From NCBI RefSeq assembly GCF_009733845.1, contig NZ_WNXZ01000002.1, positions 62,001 through 126,000 on the forward strand: 64,000 bases of DNA, read 5' to 3'. Positions 1 through 7,844 of this stretch are shown here, one piece after another; positions within the stretch are counted from its first letter, which is position 1; the number at the start of each line of letters is the position of its first letter. The notes below the pieces were generated by a model. The model did no database searches, was not told the origin of the DNA, and was given only the letters and a program-made list of their open reading frames with translations. Both the position numbers and the translations under genes were made by a program. The DNA comes from Pseudactinotalea terrae. Lineage in GTDB: Bacteria > Actinomycetota > Actinomycetes > Actinomycetales > Beutenbergiaceae.

Positions 1-168
1 TTCGCCGACCGGCTGCTCGTGCGGTTCGGCGCCGTGGGCCAGCTGCGCAGCGGGGCGCGTCAGAAGGGCAGCGGCAGCTCGATGAACGCGGCAGGGGGGA
101 ACTCGTTGGAGTCCACGCGCACCGAGACCAGCTCGGCACCCACCGGGACCAGCACCAGCGTGGACTGA
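1..168 (+). CDS. Possible 3' end of a gene cut by the window edge
   Basis: The plus frame starting at base 1 is open to a TGA at 166-168. Its first 20 codons end almost wholly in G or C and read FADRLLVRFGAVGQLR, which looks like true coding sequence. The last 100 bases lie antisense to the end of the next gene, so the true end may be wrong and the overlap is suspicious. No function can be given from so short a tail. Confidence 0.3.
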   Translation, partial: FADRLLVRFGAVGQLRSGARQKGSGSSMNAAGGNSLESTRTETSSAPTGTSTSVD

Positions 169-680
169 GCACCTGGCACGGGGTCCTCGGCCGGGTCGGA
201 GGTGCCGCACATCAGCTCCGAGAGGTACGGGTCGCCGTTCGGCACCTCACGGCCCGCGAGGAACTGCCGGCCCTCGGCGTCGCGAACCTCGACGGTGCAC
301 GAGCGGTACTGCTCGGTCTCGGTCGCCTCGACCTCGAAGTCGAGGACCAGGTACTCGTACCCGGTCGGCGGGCTGACGCCGTCGATCTCGGTCGCGACGT
401 CGACGGAGACCAGGGCCACGCCGACGGTGTCGATGCTCGCCCAGCCCTCGCCGTCGGGCCCGATGGCGACGTGCTGGCCGAACGTCCACCAACCCTCGCG
501 AGCGTTCTCGGTGGCGAACCAGGCCCAGCCGGCCAGTGCCGCCAGCAGGCCGAGCAGCGCAGCTGTGCTTGCGACGCGTCCGCGGCGATGACGGTTGTTG
601 TCCAGCCCGCTCGGCGGCGCGGACGGGGCATCGCCGGGAGCCGCGGCACCATACGGCTCGGGCTGCGGTCGGTCGCTCAT
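60..680 (-). CDS. Membrane-anchored DUF4352-like protein, third of three paralogs
   Basis: The 206-residue product starts with a Pro/Ala-rich cytoplasmic stretch and one membrane segment near residues 36-52. An extracytoplasmic domain follows, with alternating beta-like strands and the phrase YEYLVLDFEVEATETE, as in DUF4352/immunoglobulin-like accessory domains. It shares its plan (anchor, then beta domain with 'VDVEITN'-type strands) with the two genes upstream. Its ATG overlaps the stop of the preceding gene by ATGA, so the genes are translated together. Function is unknown; the family is usually secreted or surface-attached. The start was chosen by the ATGA overlap; the frame stays open further upstream but that part is antisense to the neighbour. 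Confidence 0.7.
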   Translation of the reverse strand: MSDRPQPEPYGAAAPGDAPSAPPSGLDNNRHRRGRVASTAALLGLLAALAGWAWFATENAREGWWTFGQHVAIGPDGEGWASIDTVGVALVSVDVATEIDGVSPPTGYEYLVLDFEVEATETEQYRSCTVEVRDAEGRQFLAGREVPNGDPYLSELMCGTSDPAEDPVPGAQSTLVLVPVGAELVSVRVDSNEFPPAAFIELPLPF

Positions 681-1237
681 CGCTCGCCCTCGGCGAGCAC
701 CGTCGGGTACCCGAGGACCAGCGGCTCGGCGGACAGGCTCACCGTCAGCGGGACGCGCAGCACGGTGGACGGCAGCAGCGCTTGTGTGCGCTCGGGCCGG
801 AACTCGATCGAGAGGTCGTCGACGACGTCCGTGGGCACCTCGAACAGCAGGCCGCCGCGGTACCAGATGTCCGGACCGGCCATCCAGACGCCTCCCGCGG
901 ACCCGAAGCCGCTGGGCTCGGTGTACTCGCGGCCGTCGCCGTCGACGAGCACCGGGCTCTCGGGCAGGAACCACGAGTCGGTGGTGGCGTAGGAGAGGTC
1001 GACGAGGACGAAGCTGCCGGGGCTCGTCACCGGCTCGTCGTCGTCGAGCACCGGTGAGGCGACGGCACCGTGCACGTGCACCTGGAGGTTCCCGACGGTC
1101 AGGTCACCGCCCTCGTCGCCGCGCGCCACGGTGTGCCATCCGCTCGCGAGGTGGTTCTGCTCGACGGCGTTGGCCCCGGCGCCGATCGCCAGCGCCAGGC
1201 CGATCATCGCGATCACGGGCCACCTGCGGGACCTCAC
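677..1237 (-). CDS. Membrane-anchored DUF4352-like protein, second of three
   Basis: This 186-residue protein has a short basic N-terminus, a membrane segment (VIAMIGLALAIGAGANAV) and an external domain with FVLVDLSYATTDSW and a C-terminal beta-rich half. A GTG start is preferred because it overlaps the upstream stop as GTGA (1234-1237). An upstream extension would be antisense-like and Arg-rich. It sits between two genes of the same architecture, so the three probably arose by duplication and may act together at the cell surface. No catalytic residues can be seen. Confidence 0.68.
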   Translation of the reverse strand: MRSRRWPVIAMIGLALAIGAGANAVEQNHLASGWHTVARGDEGGDLTVGNLQVHVHGAVASPVLDDDEPVTSPGSFVLVDLSYATTDSWFLPESPVLVDGDGREYTEPSGFGSAGGVWMAGPDIWYRGGLLFEVPTDVVDDLSIEFRPERTQALLPSTVLRVPLTVSLSAEPLVLGYPTVLAEGER

Positions 1238-1872
1238 TCGTCCTCCTCGGCGAGGATCGAGGAGGGCGCCTCGCCGAGCGAGAGCGCCACGTCGTACGAC
1301 TGGCCGGTCGACCGCCACAGGAAGTAGCCCTCCTCCAGGTTCATCTCGGTCCAGGCCGTCCGGTTCATGGTGAGCGTCAGCTCCGGCGGCGGCGCGGTCA
1401 GCGCAGCGGTCGGCCACAGCAGCGCGACCTCGTAGGTGAGCCCGGGCTGCGCCTCGCCCAGATAGCTGCCCGTGTCGAGCCGCAGCACCTCTCCCGGGTG
1501 GGGCCGCCCGTCATCGCCGAGCAGCTCCTGGGGAACCTCGAACGTCTCGTCGCTGAATGTCACGCTGATGGGTTCGGTGCCCTGGTTCGTGATCTCGACG
1601 ACGGCTCCCAGCCACTGCTCGCCGTCGTCGAGGCCGTAGGCGTCCACCTGGTCGGAGACGAAGTAGTACTGCGGGACGACGAGGTAGGCGCCGGTGTCGG
1701 TCACCACGCCGGCCTCGACGCCGCGCGGCGGTGGATCGGCCTGCTGGAACCCGCCCGCAGCGGCCACGAGCAGCGGCGCCAGCAGCAGCAGGCCGACCAG
1801 GATCCGGCGCGGCCAGGAGGCGAGCAGGAACGCCAGCACCGTTCGTGCCGTGATCGCCCCCGCTTCGCTCAC
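1234..1872 (-). CDS. Membrane-anchored DUF4352-like protein, first of three
   Basis: The 212-residue product has a membrane helix at about residues 24-40 (ILVGLLLLAPLLVAAAGG). It is followed by an external domain containing LGAVVEITNQGTEPISV, the usual signature of DUF4352-type domains. It ends in an acidic tail. It lies 9 bases after the larger gene upstream and overlaps the next gene by GTGA, so all four minus-strand genes look like one transcript. Function unknown. Confidence 0.7.
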   Translation of the reverse strand: MSEAGAITARTVLAFLLASWPRRILVGLLLLAPLLVAAAGGFQQADPPPRGVEAGVVTDTGAYLVVPQYYFVSDQVDAYGLDDGEQWLGAVVEITNQGTEPISVTFSDETFEVPQELLGDDGRPHPGEVLRLDTGSYLGEAQPGLTYEVALLWPTAALTAPPPELTLTMNRTAWTEMNLEEGYFLWRSTGQSYDVALSLGEAPSSILAEEDE

Positions 1873-1881
1873 GGGTGCAGG

Positions 1882-2865
1882 TTATCTGCTGTCGTTGACC
1901 CGATCACCCTCGACGGTCAGGTCGGCCTCGGGCGGCAGCGGCAGCGCCTCGAGCGCGGGGTCGGCGCAGATCTCCTCGATCAGCGCCACGGTGCCGGCCA
2001 CGATCGTGGAGTCCCAGTCGACCTCGCTGACCAGCACCCAGGCGTGGTCCTCCGGCCAGACGAGGCTGGGGGAGTGCGCCGAGGGCTCGATCCCGTGCCC
2101 CTCCGCCTCCCGGTCACGCCACGGCGCAGCCAGAACCCAGTCGGGCGAGGTCAGCTCGGACACGCCGCCGGTGAACAGCACGTGGTCGCGCCCCGGCAGC
2201 TGCAGCCGCGGCCCGGCCGAGACCTCGTCCGGCAGGATGCCCGGCTGCCACCGGTCCTTCGCGAACGGGCTGCGGAACCGTTCTGGGACCAGGTGGGAGA
2301 GCAGCCCACGGTGCCGGGCCTCGTCGGAGCTGGTGAGGAACGCCCGCGACGGCAACGGCGCCATCGCACCCACCAACCCACCCCAGCCCTCCCAGACGGC
2401 GAGATGGCCGCCGTCGGGCGTGGAGGTGTGCTGGGCGAGGTGGAGGGCGACGGTAGCCAGCAGCGCGGGTTCCAGCTGGCCGATCTCTGGTTCGTCATAG
2501 CGCCAGCCGTCACGGTCGCGCGGGCCGTCCTCGTTCTCCACGATCACGCCGGGCGCGACCAGCGCGTCCCATTGCGCGAGCGGGTGCATCGCTGTGCCGA
2601 ACGCGGCCGCCGTGCGCGCCCACGAGATCTGCTCGCGGTCGATCTCCGGGCGGCTCGCCTGGAAGGCCTCCCACTCGGCGCGGTGCGCCGCGTAGGGAAG
2701 CGGCGGCCACGCCCGTCCCACCGGCCGGTCCCGCGAAACGGGGTGGAACACCCGCGCATAGGCATCGAAGCCGCGCGGGACGAGGTCGTGCATCGTGCGC
2801 CGCCAGGGGCTGTCGATGCGTTCGGCGAGCCACGCGCCGGCGGCGACGTCCGCGGTCCACTCCAT
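1882..2865 (-). CDS. Conserved hypothetical protein, 327 residues
   Basis: The protein is soluble, without signal peptide or membrane segment, and rich in Trp (for example WTADVAAGAWLAERIDSPW at the start). The N-terminal phrase PRGFDAYARVFHPV and later DHVLFTGGVSELTSPDW suggest a globular actinobacterial protein. I recognise no named domain or catalytic motif. It is the first gene of a minus-strand run leading into the three anchored proteins and diverges from the MFS gene over a 69-base gap. The ATG at 2865 is the natural start; the same frame stays open far upstream only because it is antisense to the MFS gene. Confidence 0.75.
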   Translation of the reverse strand: MEWTADVAAGAWLAERIDSPWRRTMHDLVPRGFDAYARVFHPVSRDRPVGRAWPPLPYAAHRAEWEAFQASRPEIDREQISWARTAAAFGTAMHPLAQWDALVAPGVIVENEDGPRDRDGWRYDEPEIGQLEPALLATVALHLAQHTSTPDGGHLAVWEGWGGLVGAMAPLPSRAFLTSSDEARHRGLLSHLVPERFRSPFAKDRWQPGILPDEVSAGPRLQLPGRDHVLFTGGVSELTSPDWVLAAPWRDREAEGHGIEPSAHSPSLVWPEDHAWVLVSEVDWDSTIVAGTVALIEEICADPALEALPLPPEADLTVEGDRVNDSR

Positions 2866-2934
2866 GGCCTCGACGCTACCCCGCGAGCGATTCAGGTAGG
2901 CCGCGCTGCGGACCAGGCGTAGCGTGCACTGCTC

Positions 2935-4182
2935 GTGGGCTGGATGCGAAGAGTGGTCGAGGTGGCGCTGCCCGCACGGCTGGGCCGCGACTTCCGCTGG
3001 GTGCTCTCCTCGAGCTGGGTGAGCAACCTCGGCGACGGCATCGTGCTCGCCGCCGGCCCGCTGCTGGTCGCCTCGCTCACCGACGACGCGCGGCTGGTCG
3101 CGCTCGGTGCCACGCTGCAGTGGCTGCCGCCGCTGCTGTTCTCGTTGCTCGCCGGCGTGATCTCGGACCGGTTCGACCGGTGGCGCGTGATGCTGGCCGG
3201 AAACCTGCTGCGGATCGTCGTGCTCGGCGTGCTCACGACGGCGGTGCTCACCGGGCACGTCTCCATCGCGATCGTGCTGGCGGTGCTGTTCCTGCTCGGC
3301 TGCGCCGAGGTGTTCGTGGACAACACCTCCTCGACGCTGGTGCCGATGCTGGTGGCACGGAAGGACCTCGCCGTGGCGAACGCACGGGTGATGACGGGCT
3401 TCGTGACCGTCAACCAGCTCGCGGGCCCGCCGATCGGGGCAGCGCTGTTCGCGCTCGGGCACGCCTGGCCGTTCGCCACCCAGATCCTGCTCGTGGCCGC
3501 GGCGCTGCTGCTGCTTTCGCGTGCGGTGCTGCCTCCCGTGGAGCGCGTGGGGGAGCGGCGGCACGTCCGGCACGACCTCGCCGAGGGGCTGCGGTGGGCG
3601 ATCACGCACCCCGCGGTACGCACGCTGGTGCTGACGATCTTCATCTTCAACATCACGTTCGGGGCGGCGTGGTCGGTGCTGGTGCTGTACGCGCAGCGAC
3701 AGCTGGGGCTCGACGAGATCGGCTTCGGCCTGATCGCCACCATGGGGGCGATCGGCGGCCTGCTCGGCACGGGCTGCTACGGATGGCTGACGCGGCGCTT
3801 CACGCTGGGCGACCTGATGCGGATCGGGCTGATCATCGAGACGCTGACCCACATCTCGCTGGCGCTCACCCGGGTGGCGTGGGTCGCCATGGCGATCTTC
3901 GTGGTGTTCGGGGCGCACGCGTTCGTGTGGGGGACGACGTCGGCAACGATCCGGCAGCGCGTGGTGCCGATCAACCTGCAGGGGCGGGTGAACGGCGTCA
4001 ACAGCGTCGGCGTGTTCGGTGGCCTGGTGCTCGGCTCCACGCTCGGTGGGTTCCTGGCGGAGCGCTATACGGTCGCTGCACCGTTCTGGTTCGCGGGCAT
4101 CGGGTCGGCCGTGTTCGTGGTGCTGATCTGGCGCCAGCTGCGGCACCTGGACCACGACGACGACCCGGCGGAAGCGACCTAG
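2935..4182 (+). CDS. MFS transporter (MFS_3, enterobactin-exporter-like)
   Basis: The 415-residue protein has about 12 membrane segments and the loop 2-3 signature GVISDRFDRWRVM. The N-terminal SSWVSNLGDGIVLAAGPLL motif is typical of the MFS_3 / EntS-like efflux branch, which exports small molecules using the proton gradient. The GTG at 2935 is used; an ATG three codons later (2944) is an equal candidate. The stop codon overlaps the convergent lipoprotein gene in the palindrome CTAG, so both genes end on the same bases. The substrate cannot be told. Confidence 0.85.
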   Translation: MGWMRRVVEVALPARLGRDFRWVLSSSWVSNLGDGIVLAAGPLLVASLTDDARLVALGATLQWLPPLLFSLLAGVISDRFDRWRVMLAGNLLRIVVLGVLTTAVLTGHVSIAIVLAVLFLLGCAEVFVDNTSSTLVPMLVARKDLAVANARVMTGFVTVNQLAGPPIGAALFALGHAWPFATQILLVAAALLLLSRAVLPPVERVGERRHVRHDLAEGLRWAITHPAVRTLVLTIFIFNITFGAAWSVLVLYAQRQLGLDEIGFGLIATMGAIGGLLGTGCYGWLTRRFTLGDLMRIGLIIETLTHISLALTRVAWVAMAIFVVFGAHAFVWGTTSATIRQRVVPINLQGRVNGVNSVGVFGGLVLGSTLGGFLAERYTVAAPFWFAGIGSAVFVVLIWRQLRHLDHDDDPAEAT

Positions 4183-4802
4183 AGATCCGCCGAGCAGGAC
4201 TCCGCGACCGTCAGCTCGTGCTGGGCCGTGAGCGTCCGCTCGACGTCGTCGTCGCCGTGGTAGGTCAGCGTCAGGCTCATGGTCGTCTCGGCCTCGGCGG
4301 TCACGCCGACGCCGACCACCACGGTCTGGCCCGCGGGGAGCGGATACTCGCCGAGGTCCTCGCGGTCGCTGTTCGGGTCGGCGGGCGGGTAGTCGCCCAC
4401 CGCGATGCCACCGGCGCCGCCGGCGAACGGCAGCACGTACTGGTCGAGGATCTCGAGGGTCGCGCCGTTCCGGGGCTCGAGAGTGAGCTCGTCGAGCGTG
4501 ATGTCGTCGACCGCCGTCAGCACCGTGCTGAACGTGATCTGACCGCCGATAGCCGGCACGCAGGCGCTGGCAGCGCCGCCGGGCAGGTTGGCGGACGTGC
4601 CGAACACCGGCGCCTCCGGTGCCTCCGGGCTCGGTGTCGCGCTGGGCTCCGCGGGCTCCGTCGGCTCGGTGGTCGCTGCGCCGGGCGAGGCCGCAGCCGA
4701 CTCCTCGGTGGTGTCGGTCAGCTCGGGTGAGGGGTCGGTACAGCCCGCGAGCAGCGCGGCGGAGGCGGCGAGGAGGGCAACGCCGAGACGGAGGGAACGC
4801 AC
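4179..4802 (-). CDS. Secreted lipoprotein, Thr/Glu/Pro-rich linker
   Basis: From the GTG at 4802 the product is about 207 residues. A signal peptide ends in the lipobox LLAG-C. A low-complexity linker rich in Ser, Thr, Glu and Pro follows, then a beta-rich domain starting near SACVPAIGGQITFS. It should be anchored to the outer face of the membrane by a diacylglycerol-Cys. The start was set at the GTG before RSLRLGVALL; an ATG nine codons upstream would add a non-signal-like stretch. Function unknown; it resembles the DUF4352-like proteins nearby in fold style only. Confidence 0.7.
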   Translation of the reverse strand: MRSLRLGVALLAASAALLAGCTDPSPELTDTTEESAAASPGAATTEPTEPAEPSATPSPEAPEAPVFGTSANLPGGAASACVPAIGGQITFSTVLTAVDDITLDELTLEPRNGATLEILDQYVLPFAGGAGGIAVGDYPPADPNSDREDLGEYPLPAGQTVVVGVGVTAEAETTMSLTLTYHGDDDVERTLTAQHELTVAESCSADL

Positions 4803-4913
4803 CGCTCCATTCTGGCGGGGTCGCGCCACCTCGCCCGGGCAGCGACACCCGCCCCAGGTGTGGACAAGAACACTCCCGATCGCGGGCAGCGGGTGCGGTC
4901 AAGCATCGCGTGA

Positions 4914-5441
4914 TCAGGGCTCGGTCGTCGCCCCCGGCTCGGAGAGGTCGACCTCGACCACGGTGCGTTCTTCGGGCATCCCGCGCGGCGGGTCGTCGGC
5001 GCTCAGCTGAACCCAGAACCCGCCGTCGGGGAGCATCGTCCGCTCCACCGCGACGACGTAGGCGTGCGGGTTGGCATCGTCGGAGCAGCCGCCGGGGTAC
5101 CCGCGGAGCACGACGTCCGCGTGCAGCACCCTGCCGGTGACGTCCACGCCGTCGAGCCGCACCGGGCAGTCGCTGCCGTAGACGGCGCCGAACCAGACCC
5201 CGATCTCGGTGGCGAAGTCCACCTGTGGGGGTTCGCCGTCGAGCCCGGCGTCCTCCCAGAGCGCGCTCAGCTGCTCAGGCGTGGTCGCGACACCCGTGCG
5301 ATAGGCCGAACCGGAGAGGCCCTCACCGAGGAGGCGCCACCCAGGGCCCGCGGTGGGCTGCTCACCAGGCCCGCCACCGGTGCACGCGGTCAACGCCGCC
5401 GTGGCGGCGAGGACCAGCATCCCTCCGATGCGGCGACTCAC
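4914..5441 (-). CDS. Putative lipoprotein
   Basis: A GTG at 5441 is preceded by a good ribosome site (GGGAGG, 5 bases away). The 175-residue product has a signal peptide with the lipobox LTA-C, then the globular part GWRLLGEGLSGSAYRTGVATTPEQLSALW. That last phrase is common in small secreted proteins that carry a two-Cys loop. Two Cys (GSDCPVRL and GGCSDD) could form a disulphide. No enzyme motif is visible. Confidence 0.7.
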   Translation of the reverse strand: MSRRIGGMLVLAATAALTACTGGGPGEQPTAGPGWRLLGEGLSGSAYRTGVATTPEQLSALWEDAGLDGEPPQVDFATEIGVWFGAVYGSDCPVRLDGVDVTGRVLHADVVLRGYPGGCSDDANPHAYVVAVERTMLPDGGFWVQLSADDPPRGMPEERTVVEVDLSEPGATTEP

Positions 5442-5581
5442 GTGTCCTCCCGGTGCCGGGCCTGGTCTCTGATGAATGTCTCGGCTTCGCCGAGTGTTGC
5501 AGCCGGGGCGCTTCCCGAGGGATGGACGAGCACACCACGGCGCGAGGTGCGCGGTCGGGACGGCATACACTCGCCGTCGGA

Positions 5582-5675
5582 ACACCATCCAGAGCAGCCG
5601 AGAGATCTGGCTCGACGACGCTGCAGCAACCATCCGCTTCGTGCGGCACGGTGCTACTGCCAGGACCGATGGAGG
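5582..5675 (+). promoter_or_regulatory. SAM riboswitch (SAM-I/IV clan) before rhodanese-metZ
   Basis: Bases 5585-5589 (CCATC) pair with 5668-5672 (GATGG) as stem P1. Inside lie a GCAGC/GCTGC stem, the core AGCAACC at 5624-5630, a hairpin CCGC-TTCGT-GCGG at 5633-5645, and GGTGCTA at 5650-5656. GCAACC and GGTGCTA are hallmark SAM-I-clan segments. The 3' side of P1 runs straight into the ribosome site GGAGG (5671-5675) of the rhodanese gene. SAM binding should therefore hide the ribosome site and stop translation. The downstream methionine gene metZ fits this control. Exact subtype (I or IV) is not settled. Confidence 0.8.
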
Positions 5676-5679
5676 CGAC

Positions 5680-6090
5680 ATGAGCTATGCGGGTGACCTC
5701 ACGCCCACCGAGGCGTGGGAGTTGTTGGCGAGCGACGAGAACGCTGTGCTCGTCGATGTGCGGACGCAGGCCGAGTGGGCGTTCGTCGGTGTCCCCGACA
5801 CCAGCGAGCTCGGCAAGCGGCCGCTGTTCGCGGAGTGGAGCTCGCTCGGCAGCGGCCCGAACCCGGCGGGGTTCGTCGAGGCCCTGACCGCGCACGTCGA
5901 CCCCGGGGCGCCGATCGTGCTGCTGTGCCGCAGCGGTCATCGCTCGGCCTCGGCGGCCGCGGCGCTCACCGCGGCCGGCTACGGTCCGGCCTACAACGTG
6001 GCCGACGGCTTCGAGGGCGAGGTCGACGAGGAAGGGCATCGCGGTTCGGCGGGCTGGCGCGCCGAGGGACTTCCCTGGCGGCAGCAGTGA
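5680..6090 (+). CDS. Rhodanese-domain sulfurtransferase
   Basis: The 136-residue protein is a single rhodanese domain. LVDVRTQAEWAFVGVP is the N-terminal CH2A-like motif. The active-site loop is LLCRSGHRS, with the catalytic Cys near residue 86. Members move sulfane sulfur to an acceptor. The ribosome site GGAGGCGAC precedes the ATG and is part of the SAM riboswitch. The stop overlaps the metZ GTG start (GTGA), so the two are coupled. This rhodanese-metZ pair is common in Actinobacteria and suggests sulfur delivery or sulfide handling for homocysteine formation; that role is inference. Confidence 0.88.
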   Translation: MSYAGDLTPTEAWELLASDENAVLVDVRTQAEWAFVGVPDTSELGKRPLFAEWSSLGSGPNPAGFVEALTAHVDPGAPIVLLCRSGHRSASAAAALTAAGYGPAYNVADGFEGEVDEEGHRGSAGWRAEGLPWRQQ

Positions 6091-7313
6091 GCCGCCCGCA
6101 GCCCCGCACCGACCTGCCCGACGGTGTGGGACCGGGAACGCTCGCGGTCCGCGGCGGGTTCGAGCGCACGGGATTCGAGGAGATCTCCGAGCCGCTGTTC
6201 CTCACGCAGGGCTACGCCTACCAGCGCGCTGCTGACGCCGAGGCCGCGTTCGCGGAGGAGATCGACCGCTTCACGTACAGCCGCTACGGCAACCCCACGG
6301 TCAACGCGTTCGAGGAGCGGCTGCGGCTGCTCGAGGGCACCGAGGCCTGCTACGCGACCGCGACCGGCATGGCGGCGGTGTTCACCTCGCTCGGCGCTGT
6401 GCTGCAGTCCGGCAGCAGGGTGGTGGCGAGCAAGGCGCTGTTCGGCTCCACGTTCGTGGTGCTGAACGACATCCTCGGCAAGTGGGGCGTGCGGACCGAC
6501 TACGTGGTCGCGACCGACCTCGAAGGCTGGGCGCGTGCCCTGTCGCAGCCGGCCGACGTCGTCATCTTCGAGACGCCCTCCAACCCGATGCAGGACATCG
6601 TGGACGTGGCGGCCGTGACCGAGCTCGCGCACCGTGCCGGTGCGCTCGTGATCCTCGACAACGTGTTCGCCACGCCGGTGCTGCAGAAGCCGGCCGAGCT
6701 CGGCGTGGACGTGGTCGTGTACTCGGCCACCAAGCACATCGACGGCCAGGGCCGGGTGATGGGTGGCGCGATCCTCGGCTCGAAGGAGTACATCTACGGG
6801 CCGGTGCAGACGCTGATCCGCAACACCGGGCCGAGCCTGTCGGCGTTCAACGCGTGGGTGCTGCTCAAGGGGCTGGAGACGCTCGCGCTGCGGGTGCGGG
6901 CGCAGTCAGCGGCCGCGCTCGAGATCGCGACCTGGCTCGAGCGGCGACCCGAGATCGCGCGGGTGCGCTACCCGTTCCTGGCCTCGCACCCGCAGCACGA
7001 TCTCGCGCGGGCGCAGATGAGCGGCGGCGGCACGGTGGTCACGTTCGACCTCGACCCCGCCGGCCTGGAGGGCGAGGCGCTCAAGCAGCGCACGTTCGCC
7101 TTCCTCGACGCGCTGCAGATCGTTGACATCTCCAACAACCTCGGCGACCTCAAGTCCCTCGTGACCCACCCCGCCACGACGACGCACCGCAAGCTCGGCC
7201 CCGAAGGCCGCGCCGCCTGCGGGATCAGCGAGTCGACGATCCGGTTCTCGGTCGGTCTCGAGGACGTCCCCGACCTGCAGTCCGACCTCACGCAGGCGCT
7301 CGCCGCCCTCTGA
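6087..7313 (+). CDS. metZ: O-succinylhomoserine sulfhydrylase
   Basis: The 408-residue protein is a Cys/Met-metabolism PLP enzyme. It makes homocysteine from an activated homoserine and sulfide. It shows SRYGNPTVNAFEERL near the N-terminus, ETPSNPMQDIVDV, and the PLP lysine in YSATKHIDGQGR, a MetZ-type sequence. Length matches the family. GTG at 6087 overlaps the rhodanese stop. Expression should follow the SAM riboswitch upstream. The stop codon lies at the first bases of a paired repeat element that fills the gap to yccF. An O-acetylhomoserine enzyme is a possible alternative, but the KHIDGQGR motif favours MetZ. Confidence 0.9.
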   Translation: MSRPQPRTDLPDGVGPGTLAVRGGFERTGFEEISEPLFLTQGYAYQRAADAEAAFAEEIDRFTYSRYGNPTVNAFEERLRLLEGTEACYATATGMAAVFTSLGAVLQSGSRVVASKALFGSTFVVLNDILGKWGVRTDYVVATDLEGWARALSQPADVVIFETPSNPMQDIVDVAAVTELAHRAGALVILDNVFATPVLQKPAELGVDVVVYSATKHIDGQGRVMGGAILGSKEYIYGPVQTLIRNTGPSLSAFNAWVLLKGLETLALRVRAQSAAALEIATWLERRPEIARVRYPFLASHPQHDLARAQMSGGGTVVTFDLDPAGLEGEALKQRTFAFLDALQIVDISNNLGDLKSLVTHPATTTHRKLGPEGRAACGISESTIRFSVGLEDVPDLQSDLTQALAAL

Positions 7314-7426
7314 TTTCAACGCACTTTCGCCCACTTCCGGATTTCAACGCACTTTCGACCGCCCGGTTGGCCTGGGGTGTCGAACGTGCGTTGAAATCGG
7401 TTTGGTGTCGGAGGTGCGTTGAAATC
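7312..7426. repeat. Palindromic repeat element, paired 18-base units (family R1)
   Basis: Two direct copies of GATTTCAACGCACTTTCG (7312-7329, 7340-7357) are followed by two inverted copies (7381-7398, 7409-7426). Units within each pair start 28 bases apart, and 23 bases separate the pairs. The element lies exactly between the TGA stop of metZ and the TGA stop of yccF. The long stem could terminate both transcripts. The same layout with 28-base spacing occurs at 33371-33543 inside a coding gene, so this is a dispersed family. Confidence 0.85.
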
Positions 7427-7844
7427 AGACCTGGGTGACCGTCCCGTACCTCGCGAACGGCCGGTCGCTGCGGACGATCTCGCGGCCGAGCGGGGTGAGC
7501 GTGACCGGGATGATCTTGAGCTCGGCGATCGCGAGCGGGATGCCGATGATCGTGACGAACAGGGCGAGGGCGCTCGCGAGGTGGCCGATCGCGAGCCAGA
7601 TGCCGGCGACGACGATCCAGATGACGTTGCCGACCGCTGAGGCGACGCCCGCGCCCGGCTTCTGCACCACCGTGCGGCCGAACGGCCACAGCACGTAGTT
7701 CGCGATCCTGAACGAGGCGATGCCCCACGGGATCGTGACGATGAGGATGCAGCAGATGATGCCCGCCAGCATGTACCCGAGCGCCATCGGGATCCCGGCA
7801 AGGATCAGCCAGATGACGTTGAGGAGCAGGTTGAGCAGGCGCAT
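7425..7844 (-). CDS. YccF-domain inner membrane protein
   Basis: The 139-residue protein contains two copies of the YccF-type hydrophobic unit: NLLLNVIWLILAGIPMALGY with WGIASFRIANYVLWPFGRTVV, then NVIWIVVAGIWLAIGHL. The WPFGR motif after the first unit is typical. Function of YccF proteins is unknown. The ATG overlaps the upp stop by one base (TGATG), so it is co-transcribed with upp. Its stop is formed by the repeat element. Confidence 0.88.
   Translation of the reverse strand: MRLLNLLLNVIWLILAGIPMALGYMLAGIICCILIVTIPWGIASFRIANYVLWPFGRTVVQKPGAGVASAVGNVIWIVVAGIWLAIGHLASALALFVTIIGIPLAIAELKIIPVTLTPLGREIVRSDRPFARYGTVTQV

Noticed and set aside
595-2922. 775-codon open frame on the plus strand
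   Set aside because: It is antisense to four well-supported genes and has an Arg/Gly-rich composition without any domain. Such frames are expected in very GC-rich DNA.
2892-4902. Upstream part of a 1006-codon minus frame
   Set aside because: Only its last 327 codons are a credible protein; the rest is His/Arg/Gln-rich and antisense to the MFS gene.
7312-7426. CRISPR-like array
   Set aside because: The units are only 18 bases, occur as two direct and two inverted copies, and have no regular spacers. There are no cas genes in the window.
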